64,000 nt of DNA from Salipiger thiooxidans (GTDB lineage: Bacteria; Pseudomonadota; Alphaproteobacteria; Rhodobacterales; Rhodobacteraceae), in the NCBI RefSeq assembly GCF_900102075.1, contig NZ_FNAV01000003.1:218790-282789 (forward strand), read 5' to 3'. The notes below the pieces were generated by a model. It had not been told where the DNA came from, did not search any database, and was given only the letters and a program-made list of their open reading frames with translations. The translations under genes and the position numbers were made by a program. Positions 1 to 8,720 of this stretch are shown here, in pieces (position 1 is the first letter of the stretch; each line of letters begins with the position of its first letter).

Positions 1-38
1 AACCATCCCCTGACGAAACCACACAGCTTTCGACAGGT

Positions 39-47
39 TTTTCCACA
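39..47 (+). promoter_or_regulatory. DnaA-box-like 9-mer before maf
   Basis: TTTTCCACA fits the relaxed DnaA box TTWTNCACA and ends on the first base of the maf start codon. In Caulobacter the genes maf-aroE-coaE-dnaQ lie close to oriC, so a box here could be the edge of an origin lying left of the window. A single 9-mer can occur by chance. Confidence 0.3.
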
Positions 48-646
48 TGCAGACGGAGCTCATCCTCGCGTCCGGATCCGAAATTCGCGCCCAGATGCTC
101 CGGAATGCGGCCGTTCCGCACCGAATCGAGCCCGCCCGAGTCGACGAATCCTCCATCAGGGCGGCCCTTGAGGACGAGGGGGCGAGCCCTCGGGACCTCG
201 CCGACGCGCTCGCGGAGTACAAAGCGCGCCGTGTTTCGCAGAAAAATCCCCAGGATTTCGTCCTTGGATGCGATCAGATCCTCGCGCTCGGCGACGAAAT
301 CTTCGCGAAACCGCAAAATCCGGCCGAAGCGCGCGCTCAGCTCGTCCGTTTGCGCGGTCAACGGCACCATCTTTACTCCGGTGCGGTGATCTACCAGGGC
401 GGAGAACCGCTCTGGCGGCACGTCGGCGTGGCGAGAATGCACATGCGCGATGTCTCTGACGCCTATCTCGACGACTATATCGCCCGAAACTGGGAGAGCA
501 TTCGCCACTCGGTGGGCGGCTACAAGCTCGAGGAAGAGGGGGTGCGGCTGTTCGGACGCGTCGAGGGCGACCATTTCACCGTCCTCGGGCTGCCGCTGCT
601 CGAACTTCTTGCCTTCCTGTCGGTCCGGAGGATCATTCCCGCATGA
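47..646 (+). CDS. Maf family nucleoside-triphosphate pyrophosphatase
   Basis: Maf proteins hydrolyse non-canonical or modified nucleoside triphosphates to monophosphates and keep them out of nucleic acids. The N-terminal LILASGS loop (residues 5-11), GCDQ at about 74-77 with the acidic catalytic residue, and a C-terminal GGYKLEEEG...FTVLGLPL block are visible. At 199 residues it has the usual family length. The usual S-x-R-R signature is here S-E-I-R, so only the second arginine is kept. The stop overlaps the aroE start by 4 bp, so maf heads a tightly packed maf-aroE-coaE-dnaQ operon. Substrate preference (m7GTP, UTP or dTTP) cannot be read from sequence. Confidence 0.9.
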   Translation: MQTELILASGSEIRAQMLRNAAVPHRIEPARVDESSIRAALEDEGASPRDLADALAEYKARRVSQKNPQDFVLGCDQILALGDEIFAKPQNPAEARAQLVRLRGQRHHLYSGAVIYQGGEPLWRHVGVARMHMRDVSDAYLDDYIARNWESIRHSVGGYKLEEEGVRLFGRVEGDHFTVLGLPLLELLAFLSVRRIIPA

Positions 647-1476
647 CAGACCACCGTATTCCCCTTGCCGGCGTGATCGGATCCCCCGTCGCGCATTCGC
701 GGTCGCCCCGGCTCCACGGCCACTGGCTGCGCCAATACGGACTCGCGGGCTTTTATGTGCCGATGGACATCGCGCCCGAAAAGCTCGAGACGGCCATGCG
801 TACGATGCCCGATCTCGGGTTCGTCGGCGTGAACGTCACCATTCCCTACAAGGAAAAGGTGATGGAGATCGCCGATCTGGTCTCCGACCGGGCGACGCTG
901 ATCGGTGCCGCGAACACGATCATCTTTCGCAAGGACGGCCGGATTCACGCTGACAACACCGACGGCTACGGATTTCTCGAAAATCTTCGCCAAGGCGCGC
1001 CCGATTGGGACCCGACAGCCGGTCCCGCCGTGCTTCTGGGCGCCGGCGGCGCTGCGCGCGCCGTCGTTGCCTCGCTGCTCGAGGCCGGTGTGCCGGAAAT
1101 TCTCATCTCGAACCGCACGCGGATGCGAGCGGAGAAGCTGCGCGAGGACTTCGGCTCGCGTTTGCGCGTCGTGGAGTGGGTCCACGCGGGAAATGTCATG
1201 GAAGATGCGGCGCTGGTGGTGAATTCGACCTCCCTCGGGATGGTTGGAAGGGCTGAGCTGCGCGTGCCGCTCGACGGATTGAAGCCGGGAACCGTGGTGA
1301 CCGACCTCGTCTACACGCCGCTGCAGACAAGATTGCTGCGCGTCGCCGAGGAACAGGGCTGCACCTGCGTGGACGGGCTTGGCATGCTGATCCACCAGGC
1401 GGTGCCCGGCTTCGAGCGCTGGTTCGGCCAGCGACCCGAGGTCGACGAGTCCACCCGCGCGGCCATCCTCGGATGA
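643..1476 (+). CDS. aroE: Shikimate dehydrogenase (NADP+)
   Basis: Reduces 3-dehydroshikimate to shikimate with NADPH in the cytoplasmic chorismate pathway. The shikimate-binding SPVAHSRSP segment lies at residues 14-22, the catalytic lysine in NVTIPYK at about residue 70, and the substrate aspartate in NTDGYGF near 105. The nucleotide-binding loop GAGGAAR is at about 133 and SNRT at about 156 suits NADPH. The 277-residue length is normal. It overlaps maf upstream and coaE downstream by 4 bp each (ATGA junctions), which points to translational coupling. Confidence 0.96.
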   Translation: MTDHRIPLAGVIGSPVAHSRSPRLHGHWLRQYGLAGFYVPMDIAPEKLETAMRTMPDLGFVGVNVTIPYKEKVMEIADLVSDRATLIGAANTIIFRKDGRIHADNTDGYGFLENLRQGAPDWDPTAGPAVLLGAGGAARAVVASLLEAGVPEILISNRTRMRAEKLREDFGSRLRVVEWVHAGNVMEDAALVVNSTSLGMVGRAELRVPLDGLKPGTVVTDLVYTPLQTRLLRVAEEQGCTCVDGLGMLIHQAVPGFERWFGQRPEVDESTRAAILG

Positions 1477-2063
1477 GCTTCCGGCTCGGGCTCACCGGCT
1501 CCATCGGCATGGGAAAGTCCACGACCGCTGGGTTCTTCGCCGACGCGGGCTGCGCGGTCTGGGACGCGGATGCGGCCGTTCACCGGCTCTACGCGCCCGG
1601 TGGTGCCGCTGTGGCGCCGATGCGTGCGCGATTTCCGGCCGCAATCGAGAATGCTGCCGTCTCGCGTGACCGTCTGCGCGAGATCATTGCCTCTGATCCC
1701 GACGCGCTACGCGCCATCGAGGCCATCGTTCACCCGCTCGTGCGCGCAGATCGAGCCGATTTTGCCGCTGCGAACCCCGATCGTGTCGTGGTTTTCGACA
1801 TTCCTTTGCTCTTCGAGACTGGATGCGAGTCCGAGATGGACGCCGTGGCATGTGTCACCATTCCCGCGGAACTCCAGCGCGAGCGCGTTCTGGCGCGCGG
1901 AACGATGAGCGCGGAGGATCTCGACCGGATCCTCGCCCGGCAGATGCCCAACGAAGAGAAATGCGCCCGCGCGGATTTCGTGATCGTCACCGACACGCTT
2001 GAGCATGCGCAGGCACAGGTGCAGAAGGTGATGACGGAGATAGAAAGGCGGCGACATGCGTGA
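1473..2063 (+). CDS. coaE: Dephospho-CoA kinase
   Basis: Phosphorylates the 3'-hydroxyl of dephospho-CoA, the last step of CoA synthesis. The P-loop GSIGMGKST is at residues 9-17; DADAAVHRLY follows near residue 32 and the VFDIPLLFETG segment near 108, all standard for CoaE. The length of 196 residues is typical. It starts inside the aroE stop and its own end overlaps the dnaQ start by 8 bp, so the four genes are probably one transcript. Confidence 0.96.
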   Translation: MSFRLGLTGSIGMGKSTTAGFFADAGCAVWDADAAVHRLYAPGGAAVAPMRARFPAAIENAAVSRDRLREIIASDPDALRAIEAIVHPLVRADRADFAAANPDRVVVFDIPLLFETGCESEMDAVACVTIPAELQRERVLARGTMSAEDLDRILARQMPNEEKCARADFVIVTDTLEHAQAQVQKVMTEIERRRHA

Positions 2064-2748
2064 GATCGTGCTCGATACGGAAACCACGGGCTTCGAGCCC
2101 GAGACCGGGGACAGGATCGTGGAAATCGGCGCCGTCGAGCTCTACAACCACGTTCCCACCGGCAAGACCTATCACCAGTACATCAATCCCGAACGCTCGA
2201 TGCCGAACGAAGCCTTCGAGGTACACGGGCTGGGCGACGATTTCCTGCGCGACAAGCCGCTGTTCGCGCAGATCGTCGACGATTTCCTCGAATTCATCGG
2301 CGATGCGAAGCTGGTGATCCACAATGCGGCCTTCGACGTGAAGTTCCTGAACGCCGAATTGCGCTGGTCGAAGCGCCCTCAGCTGCCCCGCGACTGCGCC
2401 ATCGACACGCTCGAGATCGCGCGGCGAAAGTTTCCGGGCTCACCGGCCTCGCTCGACGCGCTTTGCCGCCGTTTCGGAATCGACAACTCGTCGCGGACCC
2501 TGCACGGCGCGCTTCTCGACAGCGAAATCCTCGCCGACGTTTACCTGGAACTGATCGGTGGCAAGCAGCCGGACCTCGTTCTGACCCCGGCGGGGCAGAA
2601 ATCAGGGGCCGACTCCTCCAGTGCCGGCGACTGGCGGCCGCAGCGACGCGCCGTTGCCCTGCCGTCGCGGCTCAGCGAAGAAGAAAAGGCGGCTCACGCC
2701 GCCTTTGTCGAAAAGCTCGGGGCCAACGCGCTCTGGACGCGCGGCTGA
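2056..2748 (+). CDS. dnaQ: DNA polymerase III epsilon subunit (3'-5' proofreading exonuclease)
   Basis: DEDDh exonuclease that proofreads for the replicative polymerase. ExoI is DTETTGF with Asp7 and Glu9, ExoII is HNAAFD around residues 89-94, and ExoIII is HGALLDSE at about 150-157 with catalytic His and Asp. A C-terminal tail of roughly 50 residues after the nuclease fold would carry the polymerase-binding segment. It is the last gene of the maf operon. Only 4 bp separate its stop from the convergent secB stop, leaving no room for a separate terminator. Confidence 0.96.
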   Translation: MREIVLDTETTGFEPETGDRIVEIGAVELYNHVPTGKTYHQYINPERSMPNEAFEVHGLGDDFLRDKPLFAQIVDDFLEFIGDAKLVIHNAAFDVKFLNAELRWSKRPQLPRDCAIDTLEIARRKFPGSPASLDALCRRFGIDNSSRTLHGALLDSEILADVYLELIGGKQPDLVLTPAGQKSGADSSSAGDWRPQRRAVALPSRLSEEEKAAHAAFVEKLGANALWTRG

Positions 2749-2752
2749 AGGA

Positions 2753-3274
2753 TCAGGCGTCGAGCCGCTGCGATCCGGCGGCCTGCGCCTGGGCGCGGCG
2801 GGCCAGCTCGTTGCGATAGAGCGCGACGAAATCGATCATCTCAAGGTTCAGCGGCGGGAAGCCACCGTCGCGGGTCACGTCCGAGACGATGCGGCGCGCG
2901 AAGGGGAACAGCATCCGCGGGCATTCGATCAGAAGGAACGGGTGCAGCTGGTCTTCGGGGACGTTCTCGATGTGGAAGACGCCGGCGTAGTCCATCTCGA
3001 GCAGGAACAGCGTGGTGTCCGAGCCCTTGGACTTCGACTCGACCTTCAGCTTCATCACCACTTCGTACTGGTGCTCGGCGGTGCGCTTCTTGGCGTCGAG
3101 GTTGACCTGAACCTGAACGTCGGGCTGAACCTCGCCCGCGGTGCCCTTCTGCGACAGGATGTTCTCGAAGGACAGGTCGCGCACGAATTGTGCCAGCACG
3201 TTCATCTTGACGGGGGCCGGTGCCGCGCTTGCCGCAGCGCCGTTTTCCTGGATCTCTTCCATGGTGTCTCTCAC
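2753..3274 (-). CDS. secB: Protein-export chaperone SecB
   Basis: SecB is a tetrameric cytosolic chaperone that keeps preproteins unfolded and hands them to SecA. The conserved core is visible: the QFVRDLSFENP-like segment (QFVRDLSFEN at about 29-38), the acidic middle with CPRMLFPFARRIVSD near residue 125, and GGFPPLNLEMIDF near 145. At 173 residues it has the alphaproteobacterial length, with an Ala-rich N-terminal extension and an Ala/Gln-rich tail. It is transcribed towards dnaQ; a 46-bp gap separates its start from the fxsA stop upstream, so fxsA-secB may be co-transcribed. Confidence 0.96.
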   Translation of the reverse strand: MRDTMEEIQENGAAASAAPAPVKMNVLAQFVRDLSFENILSQKGTAGEVQPDVQVQVNLDAKKRTAEHQYEVVMKLKVESKSKGSDTTLFLLEMDYAGVFHIENVPEDQLHPFLLIECPRMLFPFARRIVSDVTRDGGFPPLNLEMIDFVALYRNELARRAQAQAAGSQRLDA

Positions 3275-3320
3275 TCCTCGGACAGGGTCTGCATTGCCAT
3301 AGCAGCCAGTCGCGGACGCC

Positions 3321-3836
3321 TCAATGCTTCGTCCAGCCAGATCCCGGATGATTGGGCTTCTTCCCCTGCGGAACCTCGGTGAATTCGCCCTCGATCACTT
3401 CACCTGGCGCTGCCGGGCGCGGATCGTGGCGCATGTCATGCCGCGGTGCCGGTCCCGGCGCGGTGCGCCCGCCCATCTCGAAGCGCGACACGGTGACCCG
3501 TTTCGAGACGTAGCGCATCACGGCCAGCCGCACCGGCGGCGCCAGCAGCGCAAAGCCCATGGCGTCGGTGAAAAAGCCCGGCGTCAGCAGCAGCGCACCG
3601 GCGAGAAGGATCATCGCGCCATGCGCCAGCGGCGTGGTCGGATCCTCCAGCCGCGAAAACGAGCCCTGCACATCCCCAAGCGCCTTGATCCCCTGCGAGC
3701 GGACCAGCGCGGTTCCCAGTATTGCCGTCAGGATCACGATGGCGAGCGTCGGCCAGAGCCCGATCAGCCCTCCGACCTGGATGAACAGGCCGATCTCGAT
3801 GAGCGGCACCATGAGAAATGCCAGAAAAAGCCACAT
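3321..3836 (-). CDS. fxsA: FxsA family membrane protein
   Basis: FxsA-like cytoplasmic membrane protein; in E. coli overproduction affects exclusion of phage T7 by the F plasmid, while the normal role is unknown. The protein starts MWLFLAFLMVPLIEIGLF, the family's hydrophobic opening, followed by further membrane segments at about 28-46 and 75-105 and a polar, Pro/His-rich C-terminal tail. I chose the internal ATG at 3836 (171 aa) because it precedes the conserved first helix; an upstream ATG at 3887 would add 17 polar residues. It lies divergent from the Tim44-domain gene, with a 103-bp shared promoter gap. Confidence 0.85.
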   Translation of the reverse strand: MWLFLAFLMVPLIEIGLFIQVGGLIGLWPTLAIVILTAILGTALVRSQGIKALGDVQGSFSRLEDPTTPLAHGAMILLAGALLLTPGFFTDAMGFALLAPPVRLAVMRYVSKRVTVSRFEMGGRTAPGPAPRHDMRHDPRPAAPGEVIEGEFTEVPQGKKPNHPGSGWTKH

Positions 3837-3939
3837 GTCGGGTCTCCCTTGCGTCCGAGCCCCGGTAGACTTGCCGGAACCCAGCACCTACATAGGGATG
3901 GAACACAGAAAGTTCCACGTTTGCGCGCATGAGGTGCCG

Positions 3940-4599
3940 ATGAACACGCCGATCGTCCAGCTTCTGGTCCTTGCCGGGATCGCAATTTTCCTGATCCTGC
4001 GGTTGCGCAGCGTTCTGGGGACGCGAGACGGGTTCGAGAAACCTGAGGCTCCGGCCCCGGCGAAGCGGGATGACCGCAAGCGCGACTTCGAGGTGATCGA
4101 AGGCGGCCCAGACCACGACATCACCGACCACGTCCCCGAGAACAGCCCCGCCGCCGAGGCGCTTGCGAAGATGAAACGCATCGAGCCATCGTTCAACGTG
4201 ACCGAGTTCCTCTCGGGCGCGCGCGGTGCCTACGAGATGATCCTCATGGGCTTCGACAATGGCGAGATCGAGGATCTGAAACCGTTCCTGTCGGACGAGA
4301 TCTACGAGACGTTCTCGGATGTCATCGAACAGCGTGGCCAGCAGGGGCTGACCGTCGAGGCCGAGTTCGTCGGCGTGCGCGAGCTGAGCCTCGTGGACGC
4401 AAGCTTCGACGAGACGCGGCAGCTGGCCGAGATCACGGTGAAATACGTGGGCGAGTTGACCTCGGTGGTGAAGAATGCCGCTGGCGAGATCGTCGAGGGC
4501 AACCCCCGGACGGTGAAGCGTCAGAAGGATGTCTGGACCTATGCCCGCAACATGGGCACCGACGATCCGAACTGGCAGCTGGTCGCAACCGACGAATAA
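3940..4599 (+). CDS. Tim44-domain membrane-anchored protein (TimB-like)
   Basis: Bacterial Tim44-like protein. One N-terminal transmembrane helix (about residues 5-22) is followed by a charged linker and a Tim44-like C-terminal domain from about residue 85, with the typical FLSGARGAYEMI and FLSDEIYETF segments. In alphaproteobacteria this TimB-type protein sits between secB and mltA as it does here; a role at the inner membrane in protein handling is inferred from mitochondrial Tim44, not demonstrated. The ATG at 3940 is chosen because the reading frame upstream lies antisense to fxsA. The stop is 3 bp before mltA, indicating an operon timB-mltA-smr. Confidence 0.88.
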   Translation: MNTPIVQLLVLAGIAIFLILRLRSVLGTRDGFEKPEAPAPAKRDDRKRDFEVIEGGPDHDITDHVPENSPAAEALAKMKRIEPSFNVTEFLSGARGAYEMILMGFDNGEIEDLKPFLSDEIYETFSDVIEQRGQQGLTVEAEFVGVRELSLVDASFDETRQLAEITVKYVGELTSVVKNAAGEIVEGNPRTVKRQKDVWTYARNMGTDDPNWQLVATDE

Positions 4600-4602
4600 A
4601 CG

Positions 4603-5646
4603 ATGTGGCGGGCGATCCGTGCTGCGCTTGTGGCAGGCATGGCGATGGCAGGCACCATGAGCGCGGCGGAAACCGAGACCACATACGAGATCCTCGACTT
4701 TGCCGATCTCGACGGCTGGGCCGGGGACGATCACGCCGCGGCGCTGAAGGTGTTCGCCGAGACCTGCGGCGACATGAACGCGCCGGACTGGACAAGCCTC
4801 TGCGCTGTTGCACGTGAAACAGACGACGCCCGCGATTTCTTCGAACTTTTCTTCCGTCCCGTCCTGATCAGCGATGGTCAGGACGGGCTCTTCACCGGCT
4901 ATTTCGAGCCTGAGCTCGACGGCTCGGAAGTGCCCTCGCAGCAGTTCCGCTACCCGATCTACCGGATGCCGGTGGAAGCCAACGAGACCCGACCGTGGCT
5001 CACCCGGCGCGAGATCCTGACCTCGGGCGTGATGGAGGGCCGAGATCTCGAGATCGCCTGGGTCGATGATCCGGTGGAGCTTTTCTTCCTGCAAATTCAA
5101 GGATCTGGCCGTATCCGTCTGCCGGATGGCCGGCATCTGCGTGTGGGATATGGTGGCGCTAATGGCCAGCCCTACAACTCCATCGGGCAGGAACTGGTGC
5201 GTCGTGGCACCTTCGAAGCGCACCAGGTTTCGGCCGAGCGCATCAAGGATTGGGTGCGCACCAACCCGCTCGAAGGCGAGGAGCTGCTATATCACAACGA
5301 TTCCTACGTGTTCTTCCGCGAGGTGAACGAGGTTCCGGCCGACCGTGGGCCGCTTGGTGCGATGAACCGCTCGATCACGCCGATGCGTTCGATCGCGGTC
5401 GACCCGGCCTTCATCCCGCTCGGTGCGCCGGTCTGGATCGAGAAGGACGGCGCCGAGCCGATGCGTCGCCTGATGATTGCGCAGGATACGGGGTCGGCCA
5501 TCAAGGGCGCACAGCGCGCCGACATCTTCTTTGGGACCGGCGACACCGCCGGGCAGCGGGCGGGCGAGATCAAGGATACGGGGCGGCTGCTCGTGCTTCT
5601 GCCGATCCAGCGCGCCTATGCGCTGCTGCCGGAATCGGTCCTATGA
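4603..5646 (+). CDS. mltA: Murein transglycosylase A (lytic transglycosylase, 3D domain)
   Basis: Cleaves the MurNAc-GlcNAc bond of peptidoglycan to give 1,6-anhydro ends. A cleavable N-terminal signal (about residues 1-22, ending near MSAA) precedes the MltA domain with FTGYFEPELDGS around 98 and the LQIQGSGRIRLPDG segment near 165. The C-terminal 3D barrel carries the catalytic aspartate in QDTGSAIKG near residue 295 and ADIFFGTG after it. No lipobox cysteine is visible, so it is probably soluble periplasmic rather than a lipoprotein. The length of 347 is normal. The last bases overlap the smr start (ATGA). Confidence 0.93.
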   Translation: MWRAIRAALVAGMAMAGTMSAAETETTYEILDFADLDGWAGDDHAAALKVFAETCGDMNAPDWTSLCAVARETDDARDFFELFFRPVLISDGQDGLFTGYFEPELDGSEVPSQQFRYPIYRMPVEANETRPWLTRREILTSGVMEGRDLEIAWVDDPVELFFLQIQGSGRIRLPDGRHLRVGYGGANGQPYNSIGQELVRRGTFEAHQVSAERIKDWVRTNPLEGEELLYHNDSYVFFREVNEVPADRGPLGAMNRSITPMRSIAVDPAFIPLGAPVWIEKDGAEPMRRLMIAQDTGSAIKGAQRADIFFGTGDTAGQRAGEIKDTGRLLVLLPIQRAYALLPESVL

Positions 5647-6236
5647 GCAAGCGCCGTCTCCGGCCGGAAGAGCTCGAACTCTGGCAACAAGTCGCGAAGA
5701 CCGCGACGCGGCTCCCTGGCGCTCCGGCCAAGCCGAAGCCCGCGGTCGATCCCTCGGCCAAGCCGCGCAAGCCGCTGCCGCCGCCGCGCGATCCCCTTCC
5801 GCCCTTCTCGATGGGCAGCTCCGCGCCCGCGTCGCCCGAGCATTACGACTACCTCGGTACCACCTCGGACCGGCTCTCGCGCGAGCCAGTGCGGATGGAT
5901 TCCAAGGCATTTACCCGGATGAAGCGCGGCAAGCTGGTGCCCGAGGCGCGGCTCGACCTGCACGGCATGACCCTGAACGAGGCCCATCCCGAACTGGTGC
6001 GCTTCATCCTCATGTCCGTGACGCTGGGGCTGAGGCTGGTGCTGGTGATCACCGGCAAGGGGCTGCGCGAGGATCCCCACGACCCGATGCCGCGCCGGCG
6101 CGGCGTGCTCAAGACGCAGGTGCCGCAGTGGCTGCGGATGCCCGGCGTCTCGCATGCGGTGCTTCAGATCACCGAGGCGCACGGCAAGCACGGCGGGTCG
6201 GGCGCGTATTACGTCTATCTGAAGAAGCGGCGCTAG
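5643..6236 (+). CDS. Smr/MutS2 C-terminal domain protein
   Basis: Stand-alone Smr domain protein; the family includes DNA and RNA nicking endonucleases, but the cellular role of these small proteins is not established. The N-terminal half is a Pro/Lys-rich low-complexity region (residues 25-60). The Smr domain starts with LDLHGMTLNEA around residue 101 and continues with LVLVITGKG near 135 and the GVLKTQVPQWL segment near 155. The start is fixed by the ATGA overlap with mltA, giving 197 residues. It ends 4 bp before the convergent idi stop. Confidence 0.9.
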   Translation: MSKRRLRPEELELWQQVAKTATRLPGAPAKPKPAVDPSAKPRKPLPPPRDPLPPFSMGSSAPASPEHYDYLGTTSDRLSREPVRMDSKAFTRMKRGKLVPEARLDLHGMTLNEAHPELVRFILMSVTLGLRLVLVITGKGLREDPHDPMPRRRGVLKTQVPQWLRMPGVSHAVLQITEAHGKHGGSGAYYVYLKKRR

Positions 6237-6240
6237 GGCG

Positions 6241-6765
6241 TCAGCCGCGGCCGGGCAGGATCTGTTCAGTGTGGTCCGACAGGTAGATCCGCAGCCACGG
6301 CGTGAAACTTCCGGCCTCGGAGACGGTCCGCGCCCGCAGCGCATCGAGCGCCACCCAGTCGGTGTCCATCACCTCGTCCGGGTTCGGCGCGATGGTCATG
6401 CCCTCGGGCGCCTCGGCCACGAAGATGTCCACGAGCTCGTGCTCGATCATCCCGCCACCTACATCGGCACGGTATTCCACCTGCCCGCGCGGTTCGAGCG
6501 CGACCCCGGTGATGCCGAGCTCTTCCTCGAGCCGGCGCGCGGCGCAGGTCTCGGGCGCCTCGTCCCAGTGCGGGTGGGTGCAGCAGGTGTTCGCCCAGAG
6601 CCCGGGCGTGTGATACTTGCCGAGCGCCCGTCGCTGGAGCAGGATCTCGTCCCCGCGCAGCACGAAGACGGACACGGCCTTGTGGCGGAGTCCGCGCAGG
6701 TGCGCTTCGATCTTGTCGACCGGTGTCAGGACACCGTCGACCCATGCGGGGATGCTGGTATTCAT
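6241..6765 (-). CDS. idi: Isopentenyl-diphosphate delta-isomerase, type 1 (Nudix)
   Basis: Interconverts isopentenyl and dimethylallyl diphosphate, feeding quinone, carotenoid and undecaprenyl synthesis. The type 1 active-site motif TCCTHPHWDE (around residues 59-68), with catalytic Cys and metal-binding His, is followed by the Nudix-like AARRLEEELGITG helix. The 174-residue length matches bacterial Idi. In photosynthetic Rhodobacter relatives idi belongs to the photosynthesis region, but no such genes are seen here. It is divergent from the cytochrome c gene across a 136-bp gap. Confidence 0.94.
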   Translation of the reverse strand: MNTSIPAWVDGVLTPVDKIEAHLRGLRHKAVSVFVLRGDEILLQRRALGKYHTPGLWANTCCTHPHWDEAPETCAARRLEEELGITGVALEPRGQVEYRADVGGGMIEHELVDIFVAEAPEGMTIAPNPDEVMDTDWVALDALRARTVSEAGSFTPWLRIYLSDHTEQILPGRG

Positions 6766-6901
6766 GGCGTCTGTTTCCGTTGCCCGGCCCCGATCGTCAA
6801 GCGGGCACTGCCAATTGGTCGCATGTCCGGCTCAAACTGTTGTTCACGCAGCCTTTCCCGGAGTAGCCTCGGCCCCGGAGACGTGTCACGGGAGACATAC
6901 C

Positions 6902-7330
6902 ATGAAACTCAAGATAGCCACGGCCCTCGCTGCAGTGACTCTTGCCGGAACCGCCGTCGCACAGGACGCGGGCGATGCCGCTGCCGGCGAGGACCTGTTC
7001 AAGAAGCGCTGCCGGTCCTGTCACTCCGTCGTTGACGACGCGGGCGAAGTGATCGTCAAGGGCGGCCGCACCGGCCCGAACCTCTACGGCGTGATCGGCC
7101 GCCCCGCCGGCGCGGTCGAGGATTTCCGCTACAAGGCCTCGATCCACGAAGCGAATGAAAAGGGGCTCGTCTGGGACGAGGAGACCTTCGAGACCTACGT
7201 GCAGGATCCGTCCGCCTTCCTGCAGGACTACCTCGGCGACAGCGGCGCTCGCTCGGGCATGACCTTCAAACTCAAGGACGGCGCGGCCGACGTCTACGCC
7301 TACCTGGTATCGGTGGCCCCCGCCAACTGA
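6902..7330 (+). CDS. c-type cytochrome (cytochrome c2/c550-like), periplasmic
   Basis: Small soluble electron carrier. An N-terminal signal peptide (MKLKIATALAAVTLAGTAVA) ends at about residue 20. The heme-binding CRSCH is near residue 36, and the sixth-ligand methionine is in GMTFKL near 120, as in class I cytochromes c. GPNLYGVIGRPAG after the heme motif is typical of this group. The mature protein of about 122 residues fits. The start at 6902 is chosen because the frame upstream has no signal peptide. A strong terminator at 7406-7434 follows. Confidence 0.92.
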   Translation: MKLKIATALAAVTLAGTAVAQDAGDAAAGEDLFKKRCRSCHSVVDDAGEVIVKGGRTGPNLYGVIGRPAGAVEDFRYKASIHEANEKGLVWDEETFETYVQDPSAFLQDYLGDSGARSGMTFKLKDGAADVYAYLVSVAPAN

Positions 7331-7405
7331 GCCCCTGCCCGTCCCGGGCGCCCTGCGAGAGAGGCGGGCGGCGACGCGACAGGGCGACAGACCCGCGAGA
7401 ACGAT

Positions 7406-7434
7406 AAAGGGCGCATCCTTGGATGCGCCCTTTT
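7406..7434. terminator. Intrinsic terminator between cytochrome c and wza-like genes
   Basis: A near-perfect inverted repeat (GGGCGCATCC with GGATGCGCCC) is followed by TTTT on the plus strand and preceded by AAA, which gives a U tract on the minus transcript. It can therefore serve both convergent genes, the cytochrome at left and the export lipoprotein at right. Confidence 0.85.
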
Positions 7435-7464
7435 CTCATGCGGTGTCCCTGAGCGGGACCGGGA

Positions 7465-8598
7465 TCAGTTGACCCCGATCTGCCGCGTCAGGCCGAAGAC
7501 GCTGCCCATCAGCGCGAAGACCACCTGGGCCTGCGTGATGACCGACTCGGTGGCGAGCACGGTGTCGTTGGGATTGATCTCGAAGTTCCGCGCGGCAAAG
7601 AGGCCGTCGGCGGAGGTCAGGTCGAAGGTGAAGACCACCTGCTGCATCCGCGGGGCGCTGCCGTCCGAGCGCAGGTGACGCACACTGTATTCGCGCAGCA
7701 CCAGCACGCCCTTGGGATCGGCGCGGTTCGGGTTGAGCCCGCCCATCAGCGAGATCGCCTCCATCGCGCTCAGGTCGTCCTTGGGGAAGTAGACGAGGTC
7801 CTCGCTGCCCGAGGCGCCCATGGCGGTGAAGCTCTTGTCGTCTTCCTCGATGATGACCGTGTCGCCCGGGTAGAGCAGCGCGTTGCGTGAGCCGTTCTCG
7901 AGCAGGTCCTTGGACGAGGTCTCGTAGGTGGTGCCGCCGCGCAGCAGGCGCACCTGCGGGTTGCGCATGCCTTGTCTGATGCCGCCGCCGTCGGCGATGA
8001 GGCCCAGCACCTTGTAATTGCGCGAGGGCATCGGGTAGGCGCCGGGGCTGGCGACGCCGCCGACCAGCTCGACCGAGTTGCTGCGGCCCTGCGTCAGGCT
8101 CAGCTGCACCTGCGCCGAGGGCGCGATCTGCATGAGCTTTTCCTGGATGCGGGCGCGGGCGGCGTCGGGGGTGAGGCCGCGGATGTAGACCTCGTCCACG
8201 TAGGGCACGAAGACCGAGCCGCTGGGGCTCACCTCGATCGCGGTCAGCCGGGTCGATTTCGCGGCGGCGTCGATCAGCAGCGAGTTCTCCTGGCTGTCCC
8301 AGATCACGATGTTCACCTGGTCGCCGGTCTGGATGAGGTTCGAATTCGACCCCTGCGAGGTTCCGGGCCAGCCGTAGACGGTGTCTTCGCCGGTCTTCGG
8401 CCAGGCCGCGATGGCGGGCATGTTGGCGCGGGTGACCGGAACCACCTGGAACGTCGGCGCTTCGGAAGAGGACTCGCTCACCACCTGGGACTGGATCGCG
8501 GCACCGCGCGGCAGGCTGCAGGCAGGAACGAGCAGAACGGCTGCGAGGGCAACCACGAGGCTATGTAATCTTGGCAACGAGACCCCCGGGAAGTGCAT
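7465..8598 (-). CDS. Polysaccharide export lipoprotein, Wza/OPX family
   Basis: Outer-membrane polysaccharide export protein. The signal peptide ends in a lipobox (LLVPAC, Cys near residue 25), so it should be a lipoprotein. The Poly_export domain begins around residue 75 (GDQVNIVIWDSQENSLL) and two or three SLBB-type beta-grasp segments follow (GGVASPGAYPMP near 190; the LYPGDTVIIEE segment near 250). I chose the ATG at 8598 because it opens the signal peptide; the frame extends to 8856 but that part overlaps the divergent gene. It is divergent from a sugar-phosphate transferase and near yjbF/yjbH, so it probably exports the same polymer. No Wzc-type kinase or polymerase is present in the window. 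Confidence 0.9.
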   Translation of the reverse strand: MHFPGVSLPRLHSLVVALAAVLLVPACSLPRGAAIQSQVVSESSSEAPTFQVVPVTRANMPAIAAWPKTGEDTVYGWPGTSQGSNSNLIQTGDQVNIVIWDSQENSLLIDAAAKSTRLTAIEVSPSGSVFVPYVDEVYIRGLTPDAARARIQEKLMQIAPSAQVQLSLTQGRSNSVELVGGVASPGAYPMPSRNYKVLGLIADGGGIRQGMRNPQVRLLRGGTTYETSSKDLLENGSRNALLYPGDTVIIEEDDKSFTAMGASGSEDLVYFPKDDLSAMEAISLMGGLNPNRADPKGVLVLREYSVRHLRSDGSAPRMQQVVFTFDLTSADGLFAARNFEINPNDTVLATESVITQAQVVFALMGSVFGLTRQIGVN

Positions 8599-8720
8599 CC
8601 TGACTTTCAAAGGCTTTCTTAGCGGTTGTCGCTGGTGATAGACAGCCTCTTGTGGTTCGAAAATGGCAAATTGGACGGGACCGGGTGTCGGGAATGGCGC
8701 AAGTTGCGGAGGGTCAGCGG

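Noticed and set aside
3436..5223. A 595-codon minus-strand frame over fxsA, timB and mltA
   Set aside because: It runs antisense to timB and mltA and across fxsA in the wrong frame; no domains are seen.
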